Of a DNA stretch of 64,000 bases, positions 45,233 to 56,770 are shown in pieces. Position 1 is the first letter of the stretch; every line of letters starts with the position of its first letter. Made by a program: the position numbers and the translations under genes. A model generated the notes under the pieces. It saw nothing but the letters and a program-made list of their open reading frames with translations, searched no databases and was not told the DNA's origin. The stretch is taken from NCBI RefSeq assembly GCF_016097555.1, contig NC_054699.1, positions 5,135,673 through 5,199,672 of the forward strand, written 5' to 3'. The stretch comes from Gigantopelta aegis (taxonomy: Eukaryota > Mollusca > Gastropoda > Neomphalida > Peltospiridae).

Positions 45233-45450
45233 ACGTTATGATAATGTGTTGACATTCTTGATTTCTGTTTTGTTTATATATATTTTATTTGTATACCAGG
45301 GACTCAGAGACTCAGTGTGATTACTGGTAATCACCTTATTATTACATGTGTTATAAATGCCCGGATGCGTCGGTTAACGCACTTTTGTTTTAATGTAGTA
45401 TATTTCCCTATTCCTAGAGTAGAGGAAATATCCTTTTTGAGGTGGGGGTG

Positions 45451-46723
45451 TGTGACGGTACATGCTCTTAATTTTGTTTTCGCCTGTGGCGATATTAATT
45501 GTGTTAGAGGGCCGTGTGCAGTTTCATTGCACTTAGCCCAGGTGGGCAACTTGTTACGTAATACTTCTGCGGGACGGTCCTCGAGCTGTACTTCTAATAC
45601 ACACCCAGCCAGATGTGGAGGCCATGTGGCCAGTAGTTACGTAATACCTCTGCGAGTGCGGTTTTTACAACCGTGATTTGGCGACGATCGGCGTGTTTAA
45701 GTCTGGCGATCATAGAAAAATGTGCCGGCGTGGTCGTGGTGGCAACTCACATGATAAGATTCGGTGCCGCGATGTACCCCCAGGCGATATTCGATTTATA
45801 ATAAATAGCTAGTGTTTGAGAGATATCTGGGAGAACCATAGGAAGGTATCCCGGGGGAACGTTGTCCGTTTGGACTTTGGTAAATATATTATTTCTGCTC
45901 TGTTGTATAACCTTGATGTGATTGATGTGACTTTTAAATATTTTAATACTGTATTATACCAATATTCTTTAGACAGTGTCTTCAGTCATCTGACGAAGTA
46001 AATCGTAAACTTTTTGTTCTAACATTATACGAGTATTTGGTAATATAAAGCTTAGCCAGTCATCCTAGCAGACCTAGGTAAACTGTAGGTTATTGTCTTT
46101 ATTGTGATAGGTACCAATATTAATTATGTATTACAAGGTTATTGAATGAGTAGTTAGGGTTAATTAAAAATTAACCAGTTAGGAATAGAGTTGAAATTCC
46201 TTTATTAATTAAGTTCCCCTGGAAGCGTTTCTCAATTATCACACATTATTGAATGAGTAGTTAGGGTTAATTAAAAATTAACCAGTTAGGAATAGAGCTG
46301 TAATTCCTTTATTAATTAAGTTCCCCTGGAAGCGTTTCTCAATTATCACACGTGTGGGTGTTGTGTCACGGTGAAGTGATTAGCATATTGTGTAAACTAG
46401 ACACCTAGAGATTAACTAATTAAGTGATCAGTTCTGGGTTGTTATTATTGTTGTTATTAATTAACTACTGCGGCAGTACATTTGTCAGCGTAGGTTAATA
46501 CAGATTCCAAAGTGTATTGTGTTTTTGTTGTGTTTTCTAGTGAACTAAACGTGCTATAATAATATATACTTTATATAAGATCGTATCTCTGATCATACCT
46601 AGAGACGAGCCAACGCGGGTATAAACTGCCTGTTACAGAGAGATCTAATAGATATACAGTTAGGAGAGATATTTGGACAATCGTGTTTCATTCAGTTACG
46701 GGTATTATAGAATCCCCGTGACA
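45451..46723 (+). repeat. 3' LTR
   Basis: 1,273 bp, about 98% identical by eye to the 5' LTR. Differences include one base of length in the ATTGAATGA(G)TAGTTAGG segment. Ends GTGACA before the TGCGG duplication. Confidence 0.95.
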
Positions 46724-46920
46724 TGCGGTGTACAACATGATTTGTTCGAGCCACCGGGGTTCCTGTTTGAACTATTCGAAGCTACGGAGAACATGCGCTG
46801 TATAGCAGCATTTGTTCGAGCCACCAGGGTTCCTGTCTGAACTATCTATTCGGCCCCACAAAGAGCATGCGCTGTACAGCATGATTTGTTCGAGCCACCA
46901 GGGTTCCTGTTGGAGCGTTT
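46724..46920 (+). repeat. 73-bp minisatellite, right part (~3 copies)
   Basis: Resumes the array cut at 40677: TGCGGTGTACAACATGATTTG continues the unit exactly, with two further diverged copies. Confidence 0.93.
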
Positions 46921-46952
46921 GAAAAAGAAGAGGCAGAATACAATCTCATGCT

Positions 46953-47170
46953 AGCCAGTGTACCACAACTGGTTTATCAAAGGCCGTGATATGTACTATT
47001 CTGTTGGTGGGATGGTGCCTATAAAAGATCCATTGCTACTAATGGAAAAATTTGGCGGGTTTCTATATCTAGACTATATGTGAAAATTACCAAATGTTTG
47101 ACATCCATTAGGCGATGATTAGTAAATAAATGTGCTCTAGTGGTGTCGTTAAACAAAACAAACTTTAACG
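46953..47170 (+). mobile_element. SINE family A, tRNA head missing
   Basis: Plus-strand copy from AGCCAGTGTACCACAACTGG to AAACAAAACAAACTTTAACG. The 5' end is truncated upstream of the tRNA boxes, as expected for incomplete reverse transcription. Confidence 0.93.
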
Positions 47171-47436
47171 TTTAGATTTTTTTACAGTTGTTTTGCTGTG
47201 TGTATTTCTACCATAAAATGTTTCACTTTCATCAAACAATTTAATTTTATTGTTTAAAATGTTATATATTGACTCTTTTTGCTTATTTTGTGAAGAAAAC
47301 CATGCTCTGTGATACATTTATTTTGGGATTGTATAAACATCAACACTCTTTGGACCCAATTACAAGAATGGATCAATAAGAAAACAAATAGGACACTTAA
47401 CCTGACAAAATAAAATATTGTGGGATTTAAGACAAG

Positions 47437-47690
47437 TAATAATGAGCCGATTAATGTTGTTATAATAATAATTATATCACTAATATTTAAAAGTAATTTA
47501 ATGTGATATGTACCCAGTTTAGAATGGATCCAAAGAGAGTTGACACAATACTACAATACTAGTAATAATGAGCTTATTAATGTTGTTATAACAATAAATT
47601 ATAATTAAATAACTAATATTTGAAAGTCATTTAAAGTGATATGTACCCAGTTTAGAATGGATCTAGAGTAGACACAATACTACAACATTA
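47437..47690 (+). repeat. ~122-bp tandem duplication
   Basis: TAATAATGAGCCGATTAATGTTG and the following ~100 bases (including GTGATATGTACCCAGTTTAG) are repeated once, with small gaps. Confidence 0.85.
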
Positions 47691-47766
47691 CACAGGTCAT
47701 TGCCTATACCAGATGTGAGTGTGATACGTTTAAAAAGGGTCTATTTGTCATGATATATTTTGAATT

Positions 47767-47980
47767 TACAGTACAGTACAGTACAGTACAGTACAGTACA
47801 GTACAGTATAGTATTAATTCTATGTCAACTTAGTACATATAGAAAATGTATATGGTATTGTTGTTGTGTATTACAAAAATGGTGAAATAAAAACCTGAAT
47901 ATATAGAAATGTATATTGTATTGTTGTTGTGTATTACAAAAATGGTGAAATAAAAACCGGGATATATAGAAATGTAGTTT
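47767..47980 (+). repeat. (ACAGT)n microsatellite and 66-bp duplication
   Basis: About eight ACAGT units at 47767-47812, then two copies of a ~66-bp unit with TATTGTTGTTGTGTATTAC and AAAATGGTGAAATAAAAACC (about 47838-47980). Confidence 0.9.
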
Positions 47981-48600
47981 GGTATTTGTTTACTTTCTCT
48001 GCTGTAAGGTTTATCTTTTAATATTCAACGGTATTCACATCCCAGTCCTTGTCTGTCCATAAGTATAATAACTGCTTGGATTTTGTGGTGATCTAAACAT
48101 CGCTCCAGAGAGGAGTCACCAATGGATACGTCCTGCTTTATTTGAACCAAGTTTTATTTTCTAAGCTAGTCTTGGGAGTGGTAGTCCTCCTATAGGCGGT
48201 GCAGGTGTGAAACGTCCTGTTACGGATCTTTACCTAAGATCATTTCGACTCAGGGATTTGATCAGGGAGTGGTGTTTTGTCGTCCCGATTACTTAAAATA
48301 ATAATTAAAAAAACATATGTAACAATACTACAATGGTATTACGATATCGTTGCGCTACGATAGCTTCGAAAATCTGGGCTCTGCACATTAGGTTGAAAGT
48401 GTATTATTTAATGACGTCACAAAAACATATTTGTAGTTCAATACCTGGTGTCCGAAAGCCGTGCTAGTAAAACCGTCTAGCACACGTCCCCTAGAGTGCG
48501 CCCTTTTCATTGGTTAATCAGTATAATTATACTAAAATTATAAGAATGGTTTAACTAGAAAATATTTTTGGCACTAGTACGCATACTAAAATGACATCAT
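47981..48600. other. Intergenic, no gene assigned
   Basis: No exon is recognised. An ATGACGTCAC motif (about 48412) is a CRE-like site but has no promoter context. Confidence 0.4.
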
Positions 48601-48639
48601 GTGTTTATGGTTACTCAGAATACTTGGTCATGACCTCGG

Positions 48640-48960
48640 GACAGCCAATCACAAGCTTCAGAAGGTTCAGAATTGATCTCCAACATAACACCTTGGGGAC
48701 GAAATTGATCTACAACGGGTCATCTCTTGCAAGTGTGTAAGAATCTGAACGACAAATCGTAATACATGATCAGGGCCGTATCTGCGCATAATGCCGATTC
48801 CATTCCTCTTACAACCACTACAAAGAGGACTGCCACTCCGAGACTAGTTTACGAAATCAAAACTAGTACCAGAGAGCTCATTAGAATAAGTACAGCTGCG
48901 ATGACATGCATGAATTAGTGTCATAACAGTGATGACATCAGGTGTTCGCGAAATGTGGTC
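48640..48960 (+). repeat. Dispersed segment, homologous to 60890-61620
   Basis: Shares GGACAGCCAATCACAAG, GTAATACATGATCA, CAAAGAGGACTGCCACTCC and ACTAGTTTAC, in the same order, with 60890-61620. There the segment also contains extra tandem units and a SINE. Non-coding. Confidence 0.75.
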
Positions 48961-50015
48961 ATATCCTGTCCCATTAGTGGCATCCATCATGAGTACTGCC
49001 ACCACAGCTGTCAAGCTTGTCACTTCATCTAAAGCGATAAAACAACGTGTAATACAGTGTTCTAGCTAGCAATAAATAGAGGGGCGCTGCGCCCTGCCCC
49101 CGCTTTGTGCCGCCTTGCCGTGTTTGCTTCCGCACCGCCCCTGATTATCGCCGCCCGCCCTAATTCATTGTCAAACAAAAAAACAAAAATATTGCTTTCC
49201 TCTCAAAGCGCGTACAGTGTTGTTACGAGTCTGAATTCCCAACTAAGAAACGTTTGACAATATATAATATATAAATTATTGTTTGGTCACAGATGTGAAA
49301 TCCGACAACAGTAATGTGGTATGATTTTTCTTTTCTATTGTTAGTCGATATGACTGCAGACGAGCGGGTAGGCAGTCTTACAAAGCTTGAATGAGAAGTA
49401 ATCCTCACACTGTCACACACATAACCACACACCACCTAATAAACACTTAGTTGAAAGTAGATCATCATGATAAACTTCGACAGAACGTCAAATGAAAATT
49501 TATTTTGATTAATAAATTTTTGAAAGTAATTTTTAACTTTGCAAATACCCAGACCAAGATACATATAGTTTTAACTGATGTAAGTGGTCCTTATCAATGA
49601 TACATTAATTGCATTCTTATAATATGACACAGAGTAAACTAGCAACCCTGGTTATTTGGTGTATGTAGGCATAACTGTGTTTTGATAAAAGCATGTCTGC
49701 ATAAGCTATTTAATGAAATCTATCTAGACCTTGACATGCAATAATAGCCGTTTTTAAATGTAGTGAGCAACTTGTTGCAAATATATCCATACACTAATTT
49801 TTAAATTTGTTTGTTCGTGTATTTCTTTATTTCTTTTTATGTATTTTTAATCATTCTTTTTTCTTGTTTTTTTCTTGTTTTTTTTCTTTTAATTATTTCA
49901 TTAATTTATTTTAAATTACATGTGTATATTGTATTAAATGGTCTAAATACTATATATAATAGAAAAAAGAATAGGATTTTTTAGTTGATCCAACATTTTG
50001 TGAAACATTTTAATA
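48961..50015. other. Intergenic, nothing recognised
   Basis: A GC-rich patch (GGGGCGCTGCGCCCTGCCCC, about 49080) may be a fragment of a dispersed repeat. The rest is AT-rich, with T-runs at 49800-49915. Confidence 0.45.
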
Positions 50016-50231
50016 GTTAAAGTTTGATTTTATTTAACGACACCACTTGAGCATATTGATTTATTAATAATCGGCTATTGGATGTCAAACATTTGGTAAT
50101 TTCGAAATTTAGTTTTAGAGAGAAAACCCGCTACTTTTTTTCCATTAGTAGCAAGGGATCATTTATATACACCATCCCACAGACAGGATAGCGCATATTA
50201 CGGCACATACCAGTCGTGTTGCACTGGCGTT
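50016..50231 (-). mobile_element. SINE family A, tRNA head missing
   Basis: Minus-strand copy from AAAGTTTGATTTTATTTAACG to the GTCGTGTTGCACTGGC block. Confidence 0.9.
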
Positions 50232-50454
50232 AGTACAATAATACTGCATACGGCGATGAATGTACTGTTTCATCAAACATCCAAATTTAAGAATAATAAA
50301 TTTGGTTTTAGAAATTGATTGCCCTCCCCCCCCCTCCCCTAAAACGTTTAGTAAATTAAAAAGAAACATGGATATACCTATGTAAAAAAATTCGATCATA
50401 TCGGAGTGTTTGGCGACTGATTAAAACATATAAATAGCTCAATAGGTCAGTGAA

Positions 50455-50580
50455 CACTCCTTTCCTGTCCTGGACAGAGGGAACCGGCCAAGGCCGGTCC
50501 CTGTGACCAGGATAGGCGTGTGCTACAACAGCTTGCTCTGAATGTGCACGTAAATCTCTTTCTCGTTCTAGTGAACACTC
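50455..50580. repeat. Dispersed repeat fragment (second copy near 36865)
   Basis: GTGTGCTACAACAGCTTGCTCTGAATGTGCACG matches the copy near 36885. It is preceded by a small palindrome, GGGAACCGGCC / GGCCGGTCCC, around 50478-50500. Confidence 0.65.
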
Positions 50581-50954
50581 GATCTGGTACGTTATGTATG
50601 TGTTGAACGACCCTATGGATATCTTGCCCTCAGTGATATTTTGCCTTTGGATCCCTAGACACGATAACATAGCGCTCAATTCGATTCAGTGATACGAGTT
50701 CGATATTTGTAATCGTCAGCATATCAAAACAAACTAGCAGACCCCCACCTCAGAATATTCTGCACGCCTTTGACACCCAGGTCAACTCCAGTCTAACAAA
50801 GAAGTACTGTTATTTCATGTTGTTAGAAACAAGGCCCATAACAACGCGCATAACTTACGTTAGGTACGCATTCGTTGATTTCAGTTGTATTACATGTTCA
50901 CAAACATCTTTATGACTTGGGACAGGCAAGGCAGTACGTGTCACTAGTCTTATG

Positions 50955-53900
50955 TACGGGTGGGAAACCTCAGCATGTGATACACCTTTGTTAAACTTCA
51001 AGTCACTCGTGGTCTTCATTATTAGCTTGTATCTATTTTAAACTGTGCAGATTATATCTCTTGCCATGACTTGACAGGCAGTAAGTCTCATATACGGGTG
51101 GATATGTTCAGTATGTGATACCACTTTGTAGCACTTCAAGTCACTCGTGGTCTTCATTATTAGCTTGTGTCTATTTTAAACTGTGCAGATTATATCTCTT
51201 GTCATGACTTGACAGGCAGTAAGTCTCATATACGGGTGGATATTTCCAGTATGTGATACCACTTTGTTACACTTCAAGTCACTCGTGGTCTTCATTATTA
51301 GCTTGTATCTATTTTAAACTGTGCAGATTATATCTCTTGTCATGACGTGACAGGCAGTAACTCTCATATACGGGTGGATATTTTCAGTATGTGATACCAC
51401 TTTGTAACACTTCAAGTCACTCGTGGTCTTCATTATTAGCTTGTATCTATTTTAAACTGTGCAGATTATATCTCTTGTCATGACGTGACAGGCAGTAACT
51501 CTCATATACGGGTGGACATTTTCAGTATGTGATACCACTTTGTTACACTTCAAGTCACTCGTGGTCTTCATTATTAGCTTGTGTCTATTTTAAACTGTGC
51601 AGATTATATCTCTTGTCATGACTTGACAGGCAGTAAGTCTCATATACGGGTGGACATTTTCAGTATGTGATACCACTTTGTTACACTTCAAGTCACTCGT
51701 GGTCTTCATTATTAGCTTGTATCTATTTTAAACTGTGCAGATTATATCTCTTGTCATGACTTGACAGGCAGTAAGTCTCATATACGGGTGGAAATGTTCA
51801 GCATGTGATACCACTTTGTTAAACTTCAAGTCACTCGTGAGCCCCATTATTAGCGGATATTTATTTTAAAGTACGGGTGGGAAACCTCAGCATGTGATAC
51901 ACCTTTGTTACACTTCAAGTCACTCGTGAGCCCCATTATTAGCGGATATCTATTTTAAAGTACGGGTAGGAAACCTCAGCATGTGATACACCTTTGTTAT
52001 ACTTCAAGTCACTCGTGAGCCCCATTATTAGCGGATATCTATTTTAAAGTACGGGTGGGAAACCTCAGCATGTGATACACCTTTGTTACACTTCAAGTCA
52101 CTCGTGAGCCCCATTATTAGCGGATATTTATTTTAAAGTACGGGTGGGAAACCTCAGCATGTGATACACCTTTGTTACACTTCAAGTCACTCGTGAGCCC
52201 CATTATTAGCGGATATCTATTTTAAAGTACGGGTGGGAAACCTCAGTATGTGTTACACCTTTGTTACACTTCAAGTCACTCGTGAGCCCCATTATTAGCG
52301 GATATCTATTTTAAAGTACGGGTGGGAAACCTCAGCATGTGATACACCTTTGTTACACTTCAAGTCACTCGTGAGCCCCATTATTAGCGGATATCTATTT
52401 TAAAGTACGGGTGGGAAACCTCAGTATGTGTTACACCTTTGTTACACTTCAAGTCACTCGTGAGCCCCATTATTAGCGGATATCTATTTTAAAGTACGGG
52501 TGGGAAACCTCAGCATGTGATACACCTTTGTTACACTTCAAGTCACTCGTGAGCCCCATTATTAGCGGATATATATTTTAAAGTACGGGTGGGAAACCTC
52601 AGCATGTGATACACCTTTGTTACACTTCAAGTCACTCGTGAGCCCCATTATTAGCGGATATCTATTTTAAAGTACGGGTGGGAAACCTCAGCATGTGATA
52701 CACCTTTGTTACACTTCAAGTCACTCGTGAGCCCCATTATTAGCGGATATCTATTTTAAAGTACGGGTGGGAAACCTCAGCATGTGATACACCTTTGTTA
52801 CACTTCAAGTCACTCGTGAGCCCCATTATTAGCGGATATCTATTTTAAAGTACGGGTGGGAAACCTCAGCATGTGATACACCTTTGTTACACTTCAAGTC
52901 ACTCGTGAGCCCCATTATTAGCGGATATCTATTTTAAAGTACGGGTGGGAAACCTCAGTATGTGTTACACCTTTGTTACACTTCAAGTCACTCGTGAGCC
53001 CCATTATTAGCGGATATCTATTTTAAAGTACGGGTGGGAAACCTCAGCATGTGATACACCTTTGTTACACTTCAAGTCACTCGTGAGCCCCATTATTAGC
53101 GGATATCTATTTTAAAGTACGGGTGGGAAACCTCAGCATGTGATACACCTTTGTTACACTTCAAGTCACTCGTGAGCCCCATTATTAGCGGATATCTATT
53201 TTAAAGTACGGGTGGGAAACCTCAGCATGTGATACACCTTTGTTACACTTCAAGTCACTCGTGAGCCCCATTATTAGCGGATATCTATTTTAAAGTACGG
53301 GTGGGAAACCTCAGCATGTGATACACCTTTGTTACACTTCAAGTCACTCGTGAGCCCCATTATTAGCGGATATCTATTTTAAAGTACGGGTGGGAAACCT
53401 CAGCATGTGATACACCTTTGTTACACTTCAAGTCACTCGTGAGCCCCATTATTAGCGGATATCTATTTTAAAGTACGGGTGGGAAACCTCAGCATGTGAT
53501 ACACCTTTGTTACACTTCAAGTCACTCGTGAGCCCCATTATTAGCGGATATCTATTTTAAAGTACGGGTGGGAAACCTCAGCATGTGTTACACCTTTGTT
53601 ACACTTCAAGTCACTCGTGAGCCCCATTATTAGCGGATATCTATTTTAAAGTACGGGTGGGAAACCTCAGCATGTGATACACCTTTGTTACACTTCAAGT
53701 CACTCGTGAGCCCCATTATTAGCGGATATCTATTTTAAAGTACGGGTGGGAAACCTCAGCATGTGTTACACCTTTGTTACACTTCAAGTCACTCGTGAGC
53801 CCCATTATTAGCGGATATCTATTTTAAAGTACGGGTGGGAAACCTCAGCATGTGATACACCTTTGTTACACTTCAAGTCACTCGTGAGCCCCATTATTAG

Positions 53901-54258
53901 CGGATATCTATTTTAAAGTACGGGTGGGAAACCTCAGCATGTGATACACCTTTGTTACACTTCAAGTCACTCGTGAGCCCCATTATTAGCGGATATCTAT
54001 TTTAAAGTACGGGTGGGAAACCTCAGCATGTGATACACCTTTGTTACACTTCAAGTCACTCGTGAGCCCCATTATTAGCGGATATCTATTTTAAAGTACG
54101 GGTGGGAAACCTCAGCATGTGATACACCTTTGTTACACTTCAAGTCACTCGTGAGCCCCATTATTAGCGGATATCTATTTTAAAGTACGGGTGGGAAACC
54201 TCAGCATGTGATACACCTTTGTTACACTTCAAGTCACTCGTGAGCCCCATTATTAGCA
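50955..54258 (+). repeat. Satellite array with 138-bp and 89-bp related units
   Basis: The anchor TACGGGTGG recurs at 50955, 51093, 51231, 51369, 51507, 51645 and 51783 (138-base spacing), then from 51783 to the end at 89-base spacing (51872, 51961, 52050 ... 54186). That is six long and about 28 short units. The short unit is the long one without a ~50-base block containing TGCAGATTATATCTCTTGTC and GACAGGCAGTAAGTCTCATA. The short units also differ by GAGCCCCATTATTAGCGG in place of GGTCTTCATTATTAGCTTG. The unit at 51783 is a hybrid. The array ends at a (GAAT)n run (54259). Confidence 0.97.
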
Positions 54259-54298
54259 TGAATGAATGAATGAATGAATTAATTATATTTCATTTCAG

Positions 54299-54472
54299 TA
54301 CAAAAACTTCCTGGCGTCTGGTACCAATTTATGTGAGAAAATTACACATTTGGGGAGAAAAACAAGATTTGACGAGCATGGTGAGATCATGCTCGACATA
54401 AGGGACCAAAACCTTACTGGTTCTGCACAGGACGTTCCTATACAGGGCGGTCTATATTATACGCTGCATTGA
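54299..54472 (+). CDS. Possible exon fragment after the satellite (doubtful)
   Basis: A good acceptor (TATATTTCATTTCAG) precedes 54299, and the following frame stays open for 57 codons. It starts YKNFLASGTNLCEKITHLG and contains RFDEHGEIMLD. A donor-like ATG/GTGAGA occurs at about 54382. No family is recognised with confidence, and chance is a real possibility. Confidence 0.15.
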   Translation, partial: YKNFLASGTNLCEKITHLGRKTRFDEHGEIMLDIRDQNLTGSAQDVPIQGGLYYTLH

Positions 54473-54810
54473 ACGGTTACCAGTTGCCGCACAGGACGTT
54501 TGTCTACACGTGTACTGAGATATGATAAAGAATAATACAAAAATATATATGTATATTCCCACTTTATGGATATACATATAACAGCATAAAATCTCAACTT
54601 TGCCCCCCACATTTTTTGTGTTTTTCCATATTAGATAGACACTAAGAAAAATGCAACAAAACACATTCTGATATTTAAAATAAAAATGTATGACTTTACT
54701 GTTAAAATAAACTGATATGTAATTTCAAGTCACTTGCGTTACTCAGAAATCGGCAAACACTCTCCGTAATTCGGTGTGTGGTAGACTTATAATTCGGTGT
54801 GTGGTTGTTG

Positions 54811-54937
54811 TTTTTTTGTTTAACGACACCAGTAGAGCACATTGATTTATTGGATGTAAAACATTTGGTAATTCTGACATATAGTCTTAGAGAGGAAACC
54901 CACTATATTTTTCATTAGTAGCAGGTAATCTTTTTAT
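54811..54937 (-). mobile_element. SINE family A, tail fragment
   Basis: Minus-strand fragment from TTTGTTTAACGACACCAGTAG to the CATTAGTAGCAGG block; the rest is absent. Confidence 0.85.
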
Positions 54938-55501
54938 AATGTGTTGAAGTTCAGCCCTAGGACGATTGAGTCCATAAACCCTGCCTAAACAACAAACAAA
55001 GAGCTAGTTACAAACTGTAACACCTTGGATTCATGTTGTTCAGGAAAGCATACTGTTATTACTTCCAGCCATTATAATCAACTGATCCGAGTAAAATCAG
55101 TCTGCATTTTTTTCGATATAAACTCTTTAATAAATTCCCAGTCAAAGGGAAACGACTGGTTTGGTATTTATTCAGATATTAAACAAAAATATGTCCTAAA
55201 TCTAGGACGGTCTCAATCATGTGATTGATAATTTCACAAATCTTTATCACACAAAATATTTCAAACAGAAAAGTAGCAAAACAACACTACATGACCATGG
55301 AATTCGTCTCTGAACATCTTTATTTCAAACATTTTCGTAAGGCATGTCCCCGGATCCCCCACAGATCTCGCTCCATTCGGAAGTTAGGGTTTTAGAATCT
55401 TGGGACCTCCCCCCCATGACGATGCGTCACATGATCGCCCACTCAGCCATTCCGTCTTCCAGGGGCCGTCTCAAAACGATAAGTGCCCGACAATCACCAA
55501 A

Positions 55502-55808
55502 AAAAGTTTGTTTTGTGTAACGACACCACTACAGCACATTGATTTATTAATTATCGGCTATTTAGATGTCAAATATTTGGTAATTTTATCACTGTGTTAG
55601 AGAGGAAACCCTCTACATTTTATCATTAGTAGCAAGTGATCTTTTATATGCACCATCACACAGACAGGATAGCACATACCACAGCATTTGATATACCAGT
55701 CGTGGTGTACTGGGTGAAGCGAGAAATAGTGCAATGGACCCACCGACGGGGATCGATCCCAGACCGAAAACGCATCAAGTGAGCGCTTTGCTTTACCACT
55801 GGGCTGTG
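55502..55808 (-). mobile_element. SINE family A with 13-bp target duplication
   Basis: Flanked by GACAATCACCAAA (55489-55501 and 55809-55821). Full-length minus-strand copy with GGGGATCGATCCCAGACCG (B-box region) and TTTACCACTGGGCT (A-box region). Confidence 0.96.
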
Positions 55809-55944
55809 GACAATCACCAAAGCGACAGAGTAGTACACAAACACACACACACACACAGACAGAGAGAGAGAAACAATATTACATTCACGTTTTCTCATGG
55901 TGAAAAAAGTATTTGATGTACGAGTCGTATGCCTGTTTGGCATG

Positions 55945-56153
55945 TTTACCACTCTGGCATATCAAAGGCCGTGGTATGTGCTATTCTGTCTGTGGGATAG
56001 TGCATAGGCATATAAAAGATCACTTGCTACCAATGATAAAATGTAGCGGGTTTCCTCTCTAACACTGATAAAATTACGAAATATTTGACATCCAATAGCC
56101 GATGATTAATGAATCAATGTGCTCTAGTGGTGTCGTTACACAAAACAAACTTC
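55945..56153 (+). mobile_element. SINE family A, plus-strand partner in the inverted duplication
   Basis: Begins in the middle of the unit (ACTCTGGCATATCAAAGGCCG) and runs to ACAAAACAAACTTCTGG; the head is missing because the inversion breakpoint falls inside the SINE. Confidence 0.9.
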
Positions 56154-56244
56154 TGGGGTTTTTTTGTGATTGTCGGGCACTTGTCGTTTTGAGACGGCCC
56201 TTGGAAGACGGAATGGCTGAGAGGGCGATCATGTGACGCAACGT

Positions 56245-56770
56245 CACGATATAGGTCGGCGAACTTTGAATTCTGCTGTCCGGAGTTTGCCGAAGCATAG
56301 CTGGATGTGGGTGCTGTCGGATATCTGAATTTCTTTCAATCAATTAACTCGAAAATGATCGATGTAAAGGTATTTCACGTCAAACATAGGATTGTTGTGG
56401 TATTTGAGCGGAAATCTTTGATAACTTTTGGTTGTCGGCAATTGCCAAAACAATACATAGCTTGGTCTCCGACTGTAATGAGAGCGTATTTATGTCCAAA
56501 TGTCCGTCTAGCTCTCTTACAGTCAGAGTACTCGGGCTACGCCGTTCCATGTAGCGTTGACTGCAATGACCCATAAACGTCACATGGCCTATAGCCTACC
56601 ACAGACCGTCCTGTGCAGAACCGTGCTGTGTAGAGCCGACGCTACACAGGGCGGTAAGCTTTTGGATACGTATCGACATGCGTGCAACCAAGGCACTGTA
56701 CCTCATACTATCATGGTCACATCATCACTGAAATACATTCACATTTCAAACCTTCACCCATGTAAAACAT
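56245..56770 (+). other. GC-richer segment with an unrecognised 89-codon frame
   Basis: The frame 56307-56576 (MGAVGYLNFFQSINSKMIDV...) has no recognised motif. A stretch at about 56612-56660 (GACCGTCCTGTGCAGAACCG) loosely echoes 54425-54450 on the opposite strand. No convincing gene. Confidence 0.2.

Larger units (their letters stand above)
40678..46723 (+). mobile_element. Gmr1-like Ty3/Gypsy LTR retrotransposon, non-autonomous, recent
   Basis: 6,046 bp with direct LTRs at 40678-41949 and 45451-46723, each TG...CA bounded, and a perfect 5-bp target duplication TGCGG (40673-40677, 46724-46728). A primer-binding-site-like stretch lies at 41962-41980 and a purine tract GAGGTGGGGGTG (45439-45450) abuts the 3' LTR. 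The single long frame has Gag, protease, integrase C-terminus and then RT/RNase H pieces. Integrase before RT is the order of Gmr1-type Gypsy elements. The integrase core, most of RT and the middle of RNase H are deleted, so it would need help to move. About 20 differences between the LTRs suggest a recent insertion. Confidence 0.93.
55418..56244. repeat. Inverted duplication, ~290-bp arms, each with a SINE
   Basis: The arm at 55418-55712 is the inverse of 55945-56244. The match includes non-SINE flank (TCACATGATCGCCC, AGCCATTCCGTCTTCCA, GGCCGTCTCAAAACGA) as well as the SINE. The spacer (about 55713-55944) includes the SINE head of the left arm and a (CA)n(GA)n run at 55840-55872. Confidence 0.85.

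Noticed and set aside
41043..46001. Identical 61-codon frames starting MRDIWENHRK in both LTRs
   Set aside because: They lie inside the LTRs, have no domain, and are duplicated only because the LTRs are.
48410..48422. CRE-like ATGACGTCAC as a promoter element
   Set aside because: No associated exon or core promoter; similar motifs occur by chance here.
50955..54258. CRISPR-like or coding tandem repeat
   Set aside because: No spacers and no continuous reading frame; a satellite with two unit lengths.
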